Below are positions 1 through 7,529 of a stretch of 64,000 bases of DNA, one piece after another. Position 1 is the first letter of the stretch. Every line of letters starts with the position of its first letter. The notes beneath the pieces were generated by a model. That model did not search any database. It had not been told where the DNA came from and was given only the letters and a program-made list of their open reading frames with translations. The stretch is taken from positions 124,001 to 188,000 of the forward strand of contig NC_022438.1 of assembly GCF_000470775.1 (NCBI RefSeq), given 5' to 3'. Both the position numbers and the translations under genes were made by a program. This DNA is from Leifsonia xyli subsp. cynodontis DSM 46306. GTDB taxonomy: Bacteria; Actinomycetota; Actinomycetes; Actinomycetales; Microbacteriaceae.

Positions 1-2
1 CC

Positions 3-254
3 GGCGGCGTGCGCTGGGAGGATGGGACGTTCGCCGAAGCGCAGACGATCATCTGGGCCACCGGCTTCCGGCCGGAGCTTCGCCACCTGGCCCCGCTCAA
101 GCTCCGGGACAGGGCCGGCGGTCTCACCGTCGCGTCGGGGGTGTCTTGGCAGGACCCGCGGATATTCCTCGCCGGGTACGGGCCGCAGGCGAGCACCATC
201 GGCGCGAACCGTGCCGGGCGCGTGATAGCCCGGCAGATCATGGCGCAGCTCTAG
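3..254 (+). CDS. Flavin-dependent oxidoreductase, C-terminal part (gene starts before the window)
   Basis: The reading frame is open from the window edge and ends at TAG 252-254, so only the last 83 or so residues are present. They carry the pattern IIWATGFRPE followed by DPRIFLAGYGP and IGANRAGRVIARQI, which is the end of FAD/NAD(P)-binding monooxygenases and thioredoxin-reductase-like enzymes (the ATG-F/Y motif and the final helix that packs on FAD). The substrate cannot be told from this tail. A strong hairpin follows directly after the stop. The family call is fairly safe, the precise function unknown. Confidence 0.7.
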   Translation, partial: GGVRWEDGTFAEAQTIIWATGFRPELRHLAPLKLRDRAGGLTVASGVSWQDPRIFLAGYGPQASTIGANRAGRVIARQIMAQL

Positions 255-257
255 CCA

Positions 258-317
258 TCGCTTCCTCAGTTCTTCCCGCCGACACGCCGCAGCGGGCCGG
301 AAGAACTGAGGAAGCGA
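258..317 (+). terminator. Perfect 19-bp hairpin after the oxidoreductase
   Basis: Arms 258-276 and 299-317 are exact reverse complements (TCGCTTCCTCAGTTCTTCC and its complement), with a 22-nt loop. It starts four bases after the stop codon. There is no T-run, as is common for GC-rich actinobacterial terminators, so the terminator role is inferred from position and stem strength. Confidence 0.6.
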
Positions 318-360
318 GGGGTGGCTATGAATTCCCCGAGTGCGCTTGCGCGAGTCAAAC

Positions 361-400
361 TCGCGATATAGCGTGAACTCGTCAATATCGCGATATAGCG
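361..400 (+). promoter_or_regulatory. Probable PadR operator: repeated TATCGCGATA-type sites
   Basis: The 13-mer TCGCGATATAGCG occurs exactly twice (361-373 and 388-400), 27 bp apart, and the second overlaps the 12-bp perfect palindrome ATATCGCGATAT (385-396). The AT-rich palindromes stand out in a GC-rich background and lie 50-90 bp before the start of an operon that ends with a PadR gene. Autoregulation by that PadR protein is the natural inference. Confidence 0.6.
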
Positions 401-450
401 CGATTCATCGAGGGTCTGACCAGGCCACGATGCGAGGGAGAAGCAGAACA

Positions 451-1278
451 ATGGCACAGGAGAAGTGGCTGATCCAGCCCGGCGAGAGCCGCACGATCGA
501 CATCGAGGTCGTGCGTTCGCTCAAGATCGGACTGCTCGGCGGGCAGATCGACCTCATCGGGCACGACGAGCCGACGGCGCGGGTCGAGGTCCACTCGGTC
601 ACCGGGCGCGAGCTCAAGGTGACGATCGACGGCGACAAGCTGGAGATCGACCACCCCCAGCTGCGCTGGGACAACTTCATCGAGGTCTTCAAATCGATGC
701 GTTCGAGCGCGCGCGTCGATGTCAGTGTGCTGGTGCCGCGGGATGTGGCGCTCACCTTCGGCGTCGTCTCGGCGAGCGCGCTCGTCTCGGGGCTCGTCAC
801 GGACGCACGGCTGAGCACGGTCTCCGGCGATCTCGTCATCGATGAGCTCTCGGGCGACATCGAACTCAACTCGGTGAGCGGCGAGCTCTCCGCCCGCGGA
901 CACACCGGGCGCATCGCCGCCCACACGGTCTCGGGCGGTGTCACGGCGGCCGGGGCCATCACCCGCTTCACCGCCGACGGTGTCTCCGCCGATCTGCTCC
1001 TGGACATCTCCGGAACCCCGGACGAGATCCAGATCAACACGGTGACGGGGGACACGACCATCCGGCTCCCGGAGGCGCTCGGCGCGCGTTACCGTGCCAA
1101 CACCGTCTCGGGGCGCGTGCAGCTCGACAACACGCTCCTCGTCGGCTCCGTCGGAAAGGGGTACACGGCGACCACGGGCAGCCTGGAGGGTTCGTGGGTC
1201 GACATCTCCGTCAACTCCGTCTCGGGGAACATCTCCGTGCTGCGCAGCGCGACGCGGGGCGCAGAGGAGCTCGCATGA
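451..1278 (+). CDS. DUF4097-type beta-helical repeat protein, PadR-operon partner
   Basis: A 275-residue protein with repeating short segments such as STVSGDLVIDELSGDIELNSVSGEL, typical of the DUF4097/adhesin-like right-handed beta-helix family often encoded with PadR regulators and stress-responsive membrane genes. No signal peptide or membrane segment is visible. I chose ATG 451 because GAGGGAG lies about 11-17 bases upstream and the protein then begins with a normal family start (MAQEKW); the longer frame from 340 would overlap the operator. The stop overlaps the start of the PadR gene (ATGA), so the two are translationally coupled. The molecular role of the family is not established. Confidence 0.75.
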   Translation: MAQEKWLIQPGESRTIDIEVVRSLKIGLLGGQIDLIGHDEPTARVEVHSVTGRELKVTIDGDKLEIDHPQLRWDNFIEVFKSMRSSARVDVSVLVPRDVALTFGVVSASALVSGLVTDARLSTVSGDLVIDELSGDIELNSVSGELSARGHTGRIAAHTVSGGVTAAGAITRFTADGVSADLLLDISGTPDEIQINTVTGDTTIRLPEALGARYRANTVSGRVQLDNTLLVGSVGKGYTATTGSLEGSWVDISVNSVSGNISVLRSATRGAEELA

Positions 1279-1904
1279 GCCCGGTCTTCGCGCACGGCAG
1301 CCTTCGGCTGTACCTCCTCAGTCTGCTCGCGGAGTCGCCGAAGCACGGCTATGAGCTCATCCAGGCGCTCACTGCCCGGTTCGGGGGCACCTACAGCCCG
1401 AGCGCGGGGACGATCTACCCGCGGCTCGCGAAACTGGAGGAGGAGGGACTCGTAACGAAGACCGTCGACGGTCGAAAGGCCGTCTATGCGATCACGGACG
1501 CCGGCCGGGCCGAGCTCGCCGCGCGCGAGCACGAGCTGGATGCGATCGAGGAGGAGGTGACCGACTCGGTTCGCCGGCTCGCCGACGAGGTCCGTGCCGG
1601 GGTGGACGAAGCGATGCGCGCGCTGCGCGCCGAACTCGCCTCCGCGGCCCGTGAGGCCAGGAGGGACGCCACCCGCGTCGACTCCCGGCAGGAGGCGCGG
1701 GACACGGCCCGGGATGCCCGGGCCGCTGCGAACGCCGCCGTCCGGGACGCCGAGGCTGCGATCGCCGACTTCCGTCAGCACCTCCGCACCGACCTGCGGA
1801 CCCAGGCCGCTCGCGGCGCCCTCTCCGGTGAGATCGTGCCGCTCATCGTGTCGGAGCTGGACCGTGTTCGCCGCACCATCGCCGAGGCGCTGAGCCGGCG
1901 CTGA
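1275..1904 (+). CDS. PadR-family transcriptional regulator
   Basis: A 209-residue protein starting at ATG 1275 inside the ATGA overlap with the preceding gene. The first 90 residues form a PadR winged helix (LYLLSLLAESPKHGYELIQ, then GTIYPRLAKLEEEGLV and the beta-wing KAVYAITDAGRAEL). The remaining half is a long, highly charged Ala/Arg/Asp-rich helical segment (residues about 95-190) that looks like a coiled coil, longer than in minimal PadR proteins. It probably represses its own operon through the palindromes at 361-400. The ligand is unknown. Confidence 0.88.
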   Translation: MSPVFAHGSLRLYLLSLLAESPKHGYELIQALTARFGGTYSPSAGTIYPRLAKLEEEGLVTKTVDGRKAVYAITDAGRAELAAREHELDAIEEEVTDSVRRLADEVRAGVDEAMRALRAELASAAREARRDATRVDSRQEARDTARDARAAANAAVRDAEAAIADFRQHLRTDLRTQAARGALSGEIVPLIVSELDRVRRTIAEALSRR

Positions 1905-1932
1905 GCTGTCTGCGAGGCGCTGTCTGCGAGGC
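1905..1932 (+). repeat. Exact 14-bp tandem duplication
   Basis: GCTGTCTGCGAGGC is present twice without a gap (1905-1918, 1919-1932), directly after the padR stop codon. Probably a replication-slippage scar; no function is apparent. The rest of the interval up to 2090 shows no gene. Confidence 0.7.
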
Positions 1933-2090
1933 GCGGGGAGAGTCTCGGCATGCTCCCCTCGCTCTCCCGGAGGCTCCTCAGGACCCGTTGATCGCCCACC
2001 CTCCGCAGGAGTCCGCGGGGGGTGGGGTGGCGGCGGCGCGAACTCGATCCACGATAGAGCCGCGGCCGGACACCCCCTCGACGGGCCGAC

Positions 2091-2118
2091 TTGACAGCGG
2101 TTCGGCAGAGAGTAGTCT
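2091..2118 (+). promoter_or_regulatory. Promoter of the KimA-type transporter, leaderless
   Basis: TTGACA (2091-2096), a 16-bp spacer and TAGTCT (2113-2118) form a good -35/-10 pair. Transcription would start near 2125-2127, which is the GTG start codon itself, so the mRNA is probably leaderless. This also explains why there is no ribosome-binding site before GTG 2127. Confidence 0.7.
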
Positions 2119-2126
2119 CAACCCTC

Positions 2127-4301
2127 GTGACCAATGAGGGGAGATCCCCGAAGCGGTGGTTGATCGGCGACCCGCTTCCCAGCGAAAAGCTCGAAGGACA
2201 GCTGCTCCCGAAGCACCTCGCCTTACCCATCTTCGCCTCCGACGCTCTCTCGAGCGTCGCGTACGCTCCGCAGGAACTTCTGATGATCCTGCTGCTCGGC
2301 GGTTTGGCGTTCCTCTCTTTCGCACCGTGGGTGGCCGCGGCGGTGGTCGTGCTGCTCGTGACGGTGGTTCTCAGCTACCGGCAGCTTGTCAAGGCGTACC
2401 CCTCCGGCGGCGACTACGAGGTCGCGCACAAGAATCTCGGCGAGAAGGCGGGGCTCGTGGTCGCCTCCGCTCTGCTTGTGGACTACGTGCTCACCGTGGC
2501 CGTCTCCGTCGCCTCGGGGGTGGACAATGTCATCTCGGCGCTGCCCGTCCTCGCATCCTGGCGGGTCGAGCTCGCCGTCCTGTGCGTCATCGTCCTCGTC
2601 GCCGTGAACCTCCGGGGCGTGCGCGAGTCGAGCAAGGCGTTCGCCCTGCCGACCTACATCTTCATCGGCAGCATCCTCGTCATGATCGTGACAGCCCTGA
2701 TCCGCACGGCGCTCGGGGCGGCGCCCGTCGCGGAGTCCGCCGGCTACACGGTCCACGCGTCCAGCCTCACGCAGGCCGCGATGGTTCTTCTCCTGCTGCG
2801 CGCGTTCTCGAGCGGGTGCTCCGCCCTCACCGGTGTGGAGGCGGTGGCGAACGGGGTGCCCGCTTTCCGCAGGCCCAAGATCCGGAACGCCCGCGCCACG
2901 CTCGGGATGATGGGCGGCATCGCGATCCTCCTGTTCGCCGGCCTCACCGCGACCGCGCTCATCTCCGGCGTCCACTACGCCGAGAACCCCTGTGACCTCC
3001 AGGGCTGGGCTCAGTGCGCGACCGCCCCGCAGCGCTCGCTCATCGCTCAGCTCGCCGCCGCCACGTTCGGCAACAACACGATCTTCTTCTTCATCGTGCA
3101 GGCGGCGACCGCCATCGTCCTCCTGCTCGCGGCGAACACCGCGTTCAACGGGTTCCCGCTGCTGGGCTCGGTCCTGGCCCGCGAATCCTACGCGCCCAAG
3201 GCCCTGAACACCCGCGGCGACCGCCTCGTGTACTCGAACGGGATGATCCTGCTGGCGCTGGCCGCCTCCCTCCTGCTGCTCGTCTACCAGGCGAACCTGA
3301 CGAGTCTCATCCAGCTCTACATCATCGGCATCTTCGTCTCGTTCACACTCGGGCAGTCCGGGATGGTGAAGCACTGGATCACGCTGCTGCGCGGCAGCGG
3401 CAAGGCCCGCGTCGAGACGCTGACCCGCTGGGAGCGCAGCAGCATCGTCCGCTCCCTCTGCATCAACGCGTTCGGCGCGACGCTGACCTTCGTGGTGCTC
3501 ATCGTCGTCACGATCACGAAATTCACGCATGGCGCGTATCTCGTCTTCCTCTTCATGCCCGTTCTGTGGTTCCTCATGCTCGGCGTGAACCGCTACTACC
3601 GCGATGTGGAGAAGGAGATCGAGGTCGATCCCTCCACCACCTTCGGCAGCGTCGGCGACCACGCGATCGTCCTCGTCGGCAGGATGCAGAAGCCGGCGCT
3701 CAAAGCCCTCGACTACGCGATCGCCGCCCGGCACGATTCGATCGAGGCGGTGCATGTCTCGATCGACGAGGAAGCGACGCAGAAGCTGCAACGGCAGTGG
3801 GTCGAGCAGAACATCCATGTGCCGCTCACGATCATCGAATCCCCGTACCGCGAGTTCGGGATTCCGCTGATCAAGTACCTCAAGCATCGCCGCGAGCAGC
3901 ACGGCTCCGAGGTCGTCACCGTCTATTTGCCGCAGTACATCGTGGGCCACTGGTGGGAGTCGCTTCTGCACAACCACCGTGCGTCGCGCCTCGCCAAGCG
4001 GCTCATGCTGTGCCGGGGTGTCACGGTGGCGCTCGTGCCCTGGCTGCTCGGTTCGTCGTCGCTGATCTACGGACGCCGGTCGCGCCCGCTTCCGGGGCAG
4101 GACCGGCGCGGGGAGCCGGTGCGTCCGGTCGCGCGGCTGCCGCTGACGCCGGCGTCGAACGCCGGGGTGAGCGTCCACCTTCACGCGCGCCCGGTCTCGA
4201 TGGGCGAACCGGGGGCTCCCGTCTTGGAGAAGCCGGTCGCTCAGGCTCCCGGGTCCCCGGCCGCGGGGACCGTCAAAGAACCGGCGAAGGCGAAGCGCTG
4301 A
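2127..4301 (+). CDS. KimA-type (APC superfamily) potassium uptake transporter
   Basis: A 724-residue membrane protein. Signature stretches match the Bacillus KimA/YdaO family as I know it: WLIGDPL near the N-terminus, SDALSSVAYAPQE in TM1, LSYRQLVKAYPSGGDYEVA, LVDYVLTVAVS and RAFSSGCSALTGVEAVANG. About 12 hydrophobic segments lie between residues 35 and 480, followed by a soluble USP-like domain (HAIVLVGRMQKPALKALDYAI, about 505-650) and a Pro/Ala-rich tail. KimA imports K+ with H+ and is inhibited by c-di-AMP in Bacillus. The start is GTG 2127 because TTG 2091, also in frame, is the -35 box. Many databases would call this an amino-acid permease; the KimA reading is better supported by the motifs. 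Confidence 0.85.
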   Translation: MTNEGRSPKRWLIGDPLPSEKLEGQLLPKHLALPIFASDALSSVAYAPQELLMILLLGGLAFLSFAPWVAAAVVVLLVTVVLSYRQLVKAYPSGGDYEVAHKNLGEKAGLVVASALLVDYVLTVAVSVASGVDNVISALPVLASWRVELAVLCVIVLVAVNLRGVRESSKAFALPTYIFIGSILVMIVTALIRTALGAAPVAESAGYTVHASSLTQAAMVLLLLRAFSSGCSALTGVEAVANGVPAFRRPKIRNARATLGMMGGIAILLFAGLTATALISGVHYAENPCDLQGWAQCATAPQRSLIAQLAAATFGNNTIFFFIVQAATAIVLLLAANTAFNGFPLLGSVLARESYAPKALNTRGDRLVYSNGMILLALAASLLLLVYQANLTSLIQLYIIGIFVSFTLGQSGMVKHWITLLRGSGKARVETLTRWERSSIVRSLCINAFGATLTFVVLIVVTITKFTHGAYLVFLFMPVLWFLMLGVNRYYRDVEKEIEVDPSTTFGSVGDHAIVLVGRMQKPALKALDYAIAARHDSIEAVHVSIDEEATQKLQRQWVEQNIHVPLTIIESPYREFGIPLIKYLKHRREQHGSEVVTVYLPQYIVGHWWESLLHNHRASRLAKRLMLCRGVTVALVPWLLGSSSLIYGRRSRPLPGQDRRGEPVRPVARLPLTPASNAGVSVHLHARPVSMGEPGAPVLEKPVAQAPGSPAAGTVKEPAKAKR

Positions 4302-4306
4302 GCCGT

Positions 4307-4337
4307 TTGACCTTGACGTAGCGTAAACCTCTACGGT
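4307..4337 (+). promoter_or_regulatory. MerR-type promoter with 19-bp spacer
   Basis: TTGACC (4307-4312) and TACGGT (4332-4337) are separated by 19 bp, the long spacing typical of MerR-activated promoters. The spacer carries an imperfect dyad (TTGACGT ... GCGTAAAC). The regulator encoded immediately downstream presumably binds here and controls itself. Confidence 0.65.
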
Positions 4338-4367
4338 GGATCTCGCAGCCCGGAGAGAGGAGCGGCC

Positions 4368-5150
4368 GTGGACACGGACTGGAGCATCCAGGACATCGCC
4401 CGCATCGCCGGCACGACCAGCAGGACTCTGCGCCACTACGACTACATCCGTCTCCTGCCGCCGAGCCGGATCGGTGCGAACGGCTACCGCCGCTACGATC
4501 GCGATGCTCTCGTGCGGTTGCAGCGCATCCTGCTGCTGCGCGACCTCGGACTCGGCCTGCCGGCCATCCGCCGTGCGCTCGCGGACCGCCGGGATGCCGC
4601 CTCCGCCCTGCGCGACCACCTCGGGTGGCTGCGCGGGGAACGGGAACGGCTGGCGCGCCAGATCGCGTCGGTCGAGGCGACCATCGCCGCCATCGAGAAA
4701 GGAGAAGAGCTCATGGCTGAGGACATGTTCGACGGGTTCGACCACACGCAGCACAAAGACGCCGTCGAGGAGCGCTGGGGCACGGAGGCGTATGCCGCCT
4801 CCGACTGCTGGTGGCGGGGGATGGCTCCCGCTGAGCGCGCCTCGTGGCAGGAGCGGCAGCGGGCGCTCGCCGCCGACTGGGTGGAGGCGGCCTCCCGCGG
4901 TGTCGCCCCGGAGTCGGAGGAAGCGCAGGCGCTCGCCCGCCGCCACGCCGAGTGGCTCGCGGGCATCCCGGGCACACCCGGCCACGGCCGGGGCGGACCG
5001 CCCGCGGCCTATCTGACCGGTCTCGGCGAGCTTTATGTCGCTGACCCGCGGTTCGCTGCGAACTACGGCGGTGCGGCCGGTGTGGCCTTCGTGCGCGACA
5101 CGCTGCGGCTCTACGCGGCTGTGCGCCGGGACGGGGGCGCGTCTCGATAG
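4368..5150 (+). CDS. MerR-family regulator with TipAS-like antibiotic-recognition domain
   Basis: A 260-residue protein from GTG 4368 (GAGAGAGG lies upstream). Residues 1-75 are a MerR winged helix (SIQDIARIAGTTSRTLRHYD, then RRYDRDALVRLQRI). Residues 76-112 form the dimerisation coiled coil. Residues about 116-260 match the TipAS fold (EERWGTEAYAASDCWW, then RHAEWLAG and LYVADPRFAANYGG). The closest known model is Streptomyces TipA, which binds thiopeptides and other peptides and activates its own promoter; a 19-bp-spaced promoter sits upstream here too. A strong internal start produces the C-terminal domain alone. No efflux gene adjoins it. Confidence 0.88.
   Translation: MDTDWSIQDIARIAGTTSRTLRHYDYIRLLPPSRIGANGYRRYDRDALVRLQRILLLRDLGLGLPAIRRALADRRDAASALRDHLGWLRGERERLARQIASVEATIAAIEKGEELMAEDMFDGFDHTQHKDAVEERWGTEAYAASDCWWRGMAPAERASWQERQRALAADWVEAASRGVAPESEEAQALARRHAEWLAGIPGTPGHGRGGPPAAYLTGLGELYVADPRFAANYGGAAGVAFVRDTLRLYAAVRRDGGASR
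4698..4715 (+). promoter_or_regulatory. Internal ribosome-binding site and ATG for a short TipAS-like product
   Basis: AAAGGAGAAG (4698-4707) precedes an in-frame ATG at 4713 with good spacing. Initiation here gives a 145-residue protein consisting of the ligand-binding domain only, close in length to Streptomyces TipAS, which is made the same way from tipA. The site is seen; its use is inferred. Confidence 0.65.
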
Positions 5151-5406
5151 CGCTCGGGCTCCGGCGCTGGTGGGGAATGGCGACCTGTCTGGGTTCTCAT
5201 CGATGGCCGCTGAGCCTTGTGTCCGCTGAGTCCTTGTCCCAGCAGGAAGACGGCGATGCTGTCCTGGTCGTGTTCTGGGAATCCATGAGATAACAGAAAG
5301 AACCCGGCAGGTGCGGTCTCCGCGTGCTTAGCATCGATGCGGGGTGGCACTGAGAGAGACGGTGCCGACGCCATTTGCTCACTTTCTCCTGATGAGAGGA
5401 CACACG
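5151..5406 (+). other. Non-coding interval
   Basis: No convincing gene on either strand. The end of the interval (AGAGGA near 5395) is the ribosome-binding site of the next gene. The sequence is slightly lower in GC than its surroundings and may hold the promoter of that gene. Confidence 0.5.
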
Positions 5407-5856
5407 ATGAAGGTTCGGAATCTTGTGAAGGGGTTCGTTGCGATGGGTGCTGTCTGTGCGCTCACGGTGGGGGCTTCGGTGGCAGCGGATGCTGCGACTG
5501 TCCCGCGGGTGGCGGTGGACGCTCCCACGGTAACGGCCATCTTCACCGGCCAGGAGAGCGCCGGCAGCTTCTTCTCCATCGAGGTCACTCGCAACGGCTC
5601 CGTGCCGCTTCCCGGCGCTGAGTCGTCCGACGGCGATGTCTACACGAGCGGGAAGCACTTCGCGGGGTTCTTCCCGTTCGATGGCAGGTCCTCGGCGGAT
5701 TACACCGTTCCCGGTACCTACACGGCGACGCTCGTTCCTCTCTCTGGCGATGTCTCGCACCTGGTGTGCGGGGTCATCGAGAACAGCAAGCGTGTCGATC
5801 TGGAGGTGGCCGACCCCACCGCGAGCAGCGTCACCTGTACCTGGACCGTGAAGTGA
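5407..5856 (+). CDS. Small secreted protein of unknown function
   Basis: A 149-residue protein starting at ATG 5407 with AGAGGA upstream. Residues 1-31 are a clear Sec signal peptide (MKVRN, a hydrophobic core GFVAMGAVCALTVGAS, and a cleavage site near ADAA-T). The mature part of about 118 residues is rich in Thr, Ser, Val and Gly, with two Cys (in HLVCGV and SVTCTW) that could form one disulfide, and looks like a single beta-sandwich domain. I do not recognise a family. It stands alone, with a non-coding stretch on both sides. Confidence 0.7.
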   Translation: MKVRNLVKGFVAMGAVCALTVGASVAADAATVPRVAVDAPTVTAIFTGQESAGSFFSIEVTRNGSVPLPGAESSDGDVYTSGKHFAGFFPFDGRSSADYTVPGTYTATLVPLSGDVSHLVCGVIENSKRVDLEVADPTASSVTCTWTVK

Positions 5857-6165
5857 CCTGAGCGCCCTGTGCGCCGATCGCTGCCTCAGCCGGCCACCTC
5901 GGGCTGAGCCCGGGCATTCGGTCCCGGCGTCAGGGTTCTGATCGGCACAGCGGGAACGCGATCCTTGGCTGTCCGTGCCTCCAGGATGTGATCCTGTGTC
6001 CGGGACGCCGGCCATCGCTTCCCGCTGACCATCAGACGGCGGCGAGACGGCGACACCCCCGCGCCCCGGAACCGCCCCGCACCTTCCGGAGCCCTCTCCG
6101 ATCGCCCGGAGATATCCGAGATCGCGGAGCCGCCTCCGAGAACGCAGGCAATGCCGCAGAACCGG
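5857..6165 (+). other. Non-coding interval
   Basis: About 300 bp between the secreted protein and the decayed biotin-carrier fragment. I see no supported gene, strong hairpin or promoter here. Part may be the eroded remains of genes once linked to the biotin carrier. Confidence 0.45.
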
Positions 6166-6454
6166 TCAGGGGCCGTCTGCGGCCTCGATGCGGCCGATGG
6201 CCTGGTGGCGCGTCACCGCGTCGCCGGCCTCGGCCAGACGGCGGAGAACGCCGTCCGTGGCGGCTTTCACCGGAGCCTCCATTTTCATCGCTTCGATCGT
6301 CGCCACGGTCTCTCCTGCGGAGACGAGGCTTCCCTCCTCCGCAGTCCAGGCGCTGATCGTGCCCGAGAAAGGAGCGACGATCGCGTTCGGGTCGGTTCCG
6401 GCGTCGTCCGCGGGGGCGGTCGCCGCCTCCGCCGGCTCCGTGCCGCCGGCTGAA
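6166..6454 (-). pseudogene. Biotin carrier protein remnant (C-terminal biotinyl domain)
   Basis: The leftward frame encodes a biotinyl domain of about 75 residues: IVAPFSGTISAWTAEEGSLV, the biotinylation motif EAMKMEAP with the acceptor Lys, then GVLRRLAEAGDAVTRHQAIG. It stops at TGA 6166-6168. Its own start is missing: it is joined near 6454 to the tail of the NRAMP gene, in a different frame. In actinobacterial 5-oxoprolinase loci an NRAMP-like transporter, pxpA, pxpB, pxpC and a biotin carrier are often neighbours, so an internal deletion removing the genes in between is the likely cause. The domain is certain, the deletion model is inference. Confidence 0.75.
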
Positions 6455-7427
6455 CACGGACAGGAAGGAGACGGAGGTGAAGGCCGCACCGATGACGCTC
6501 GAAATGCCGGCCGCCCAGAGCACGAGCCCGAACGCGCGCATGCCGAGCTCCCCTGCCGCCGCCTCGAACGCCTGGGCGGCGGGGTTGCCCGCGAGGTCGA
6601 GGGTCACACCGCTCGCGGTGACGCCGAGGAAGGCGAGGAAGAGGACGTAGCGCATGACGCCGGTGACCGCGATGCCGGTGAACGCCGAGCGGGTGATCTC
6701 GCGCTGGTGCTCGACACCGGAGACGCCCGAGTCGAGCAGTTTGTGGGCGCCGGCGTAGGTGATGTACCCGCCGACCGTGCCGCCGACGATGGTGGTGATC
6801 ATAGCGAAGTCGATCGTGTCCGGGAGCACCGTCTGCCGCAGGGCCTCCCCGATCGGTGGGTTCCGATGACGGCGACGATGACGGTCAGCACGATCATGAG
6901 CAGCCCGAGCACGATCATCGCGCGGTCCATCGCCACACCGGCCCGCTTGACCAGGAAGATGACGATGGCGAGCAGCGTGCTGACGAGGCCGCCGATCTTG
7001 GGGTCGAGCCCCAGGAGGGCGTTGAGGCCGAGCGCCGCCCCGGCGATGTTGCCGATGTTGAAGACGAGGCCGCCGAACACCACGAGCACCGCCAGCACGT
7101 AGCCGCTGAACGGGATGGCCGCGTTCGCGAGCTCCGCCGCGCGCTTACCGCTGACCGTGATGAACCGCCAGATATTGGCCTGCACCACGAAGTCGATGAG
7201 GATCGAGACCAGGATGCCGAAGGCGAAAGCCGCCCCGAGCGTGGCCGTGAACGTCGCGGTCTGGGTGATGAAGCCCGGGCCGATCGCGCTCGTGTGGCCA
7301 TCATGAAGATCGCGCCGATGAGGGAGCCGCGCCGGGCTTTCACGAAGCCGACCGTGCCGCTGGCCACGGTGGCCGGCCCGGGGACGGTGGTTGTCGCCGC
7401 GTCCTCGGGGACTCGCTTATCGCTCAT
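6455..7427 (-). pseudogene. NRAMP-family transporter (YcsG-like), frameshifted and truncated
   Basis: Read leftward from ATG 7427. The N-terminus (SLIGAIFMMAT) changes frame near 7303 to continue as IGPGFITQTATFTATLGAAF; a second change near 6862 leads to IGEALRQTVLPDTIDFAMIT and YITYAGAHKLLD, and the reading ends at SVSFLSVFS near 6455, where a biotin-carrier tail begins. Multiple hydrophobic segments and the GPGF-type first helix fit the NRAMP superfamily, in particular the YcsG-like branch linked to 5-oxoproline use. With two frameshifts and a missing end it cannot give a working carrier. A GntR regulator is divergently encoded and probably controlled it. Confidence 0.8.
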
Positions 7428-7465
7428 TGCCGGGTCCTCCCTTGTCGTGGGACGAACTTAGCCGA

Positions 7466-7499
7466 TGTGTGGAACAACAAGCCAGCTCTTGTTCAACAA
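7466..7499 (+). promoter_or_regulatory. GntR operator pair in the divergent promoter
   Basis: TTGTTCAACAA (7489-7499) is a perfect 11-bp palindrome. A second, inverted and imperfect copy (TGTGGAACAACAA, complement of TTGTTGTTCCACA) lies at 7468-7480. They sit between the NRAMP remnant and the GntR gene. FadR/FCD-type GntR proteins commonly bind TTGT-N-ACAA sites. Confidence 0.6.
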
Positions 7500-7529
7500 T
7501 AAAAGCATTGCTGTTGGTACGATCCGTCC

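Noticed and set aside
2091..2126. TTG 2091 as start of the transporter gene
   Set aside because: TTGACA there is the -35 box of the promoter; GTG 2127 fits the predicted transcription start and the family N-terminus.
1905..2126. A c-di-AMP (ydaO-type) riboswitch before the KimA-type gene
   Set aside because: The promoter lies directly at the start codon, so no leader RNA remains, and I saw no matching fold in the interval.
2223..4985. A 920-residue open frame on the minus strand
   Set aside because: It is the antisense of the transporter and MerR genes, made of Arg/Asp/Gly-rich sequence typical of shadow frames in GC-rich DNA.
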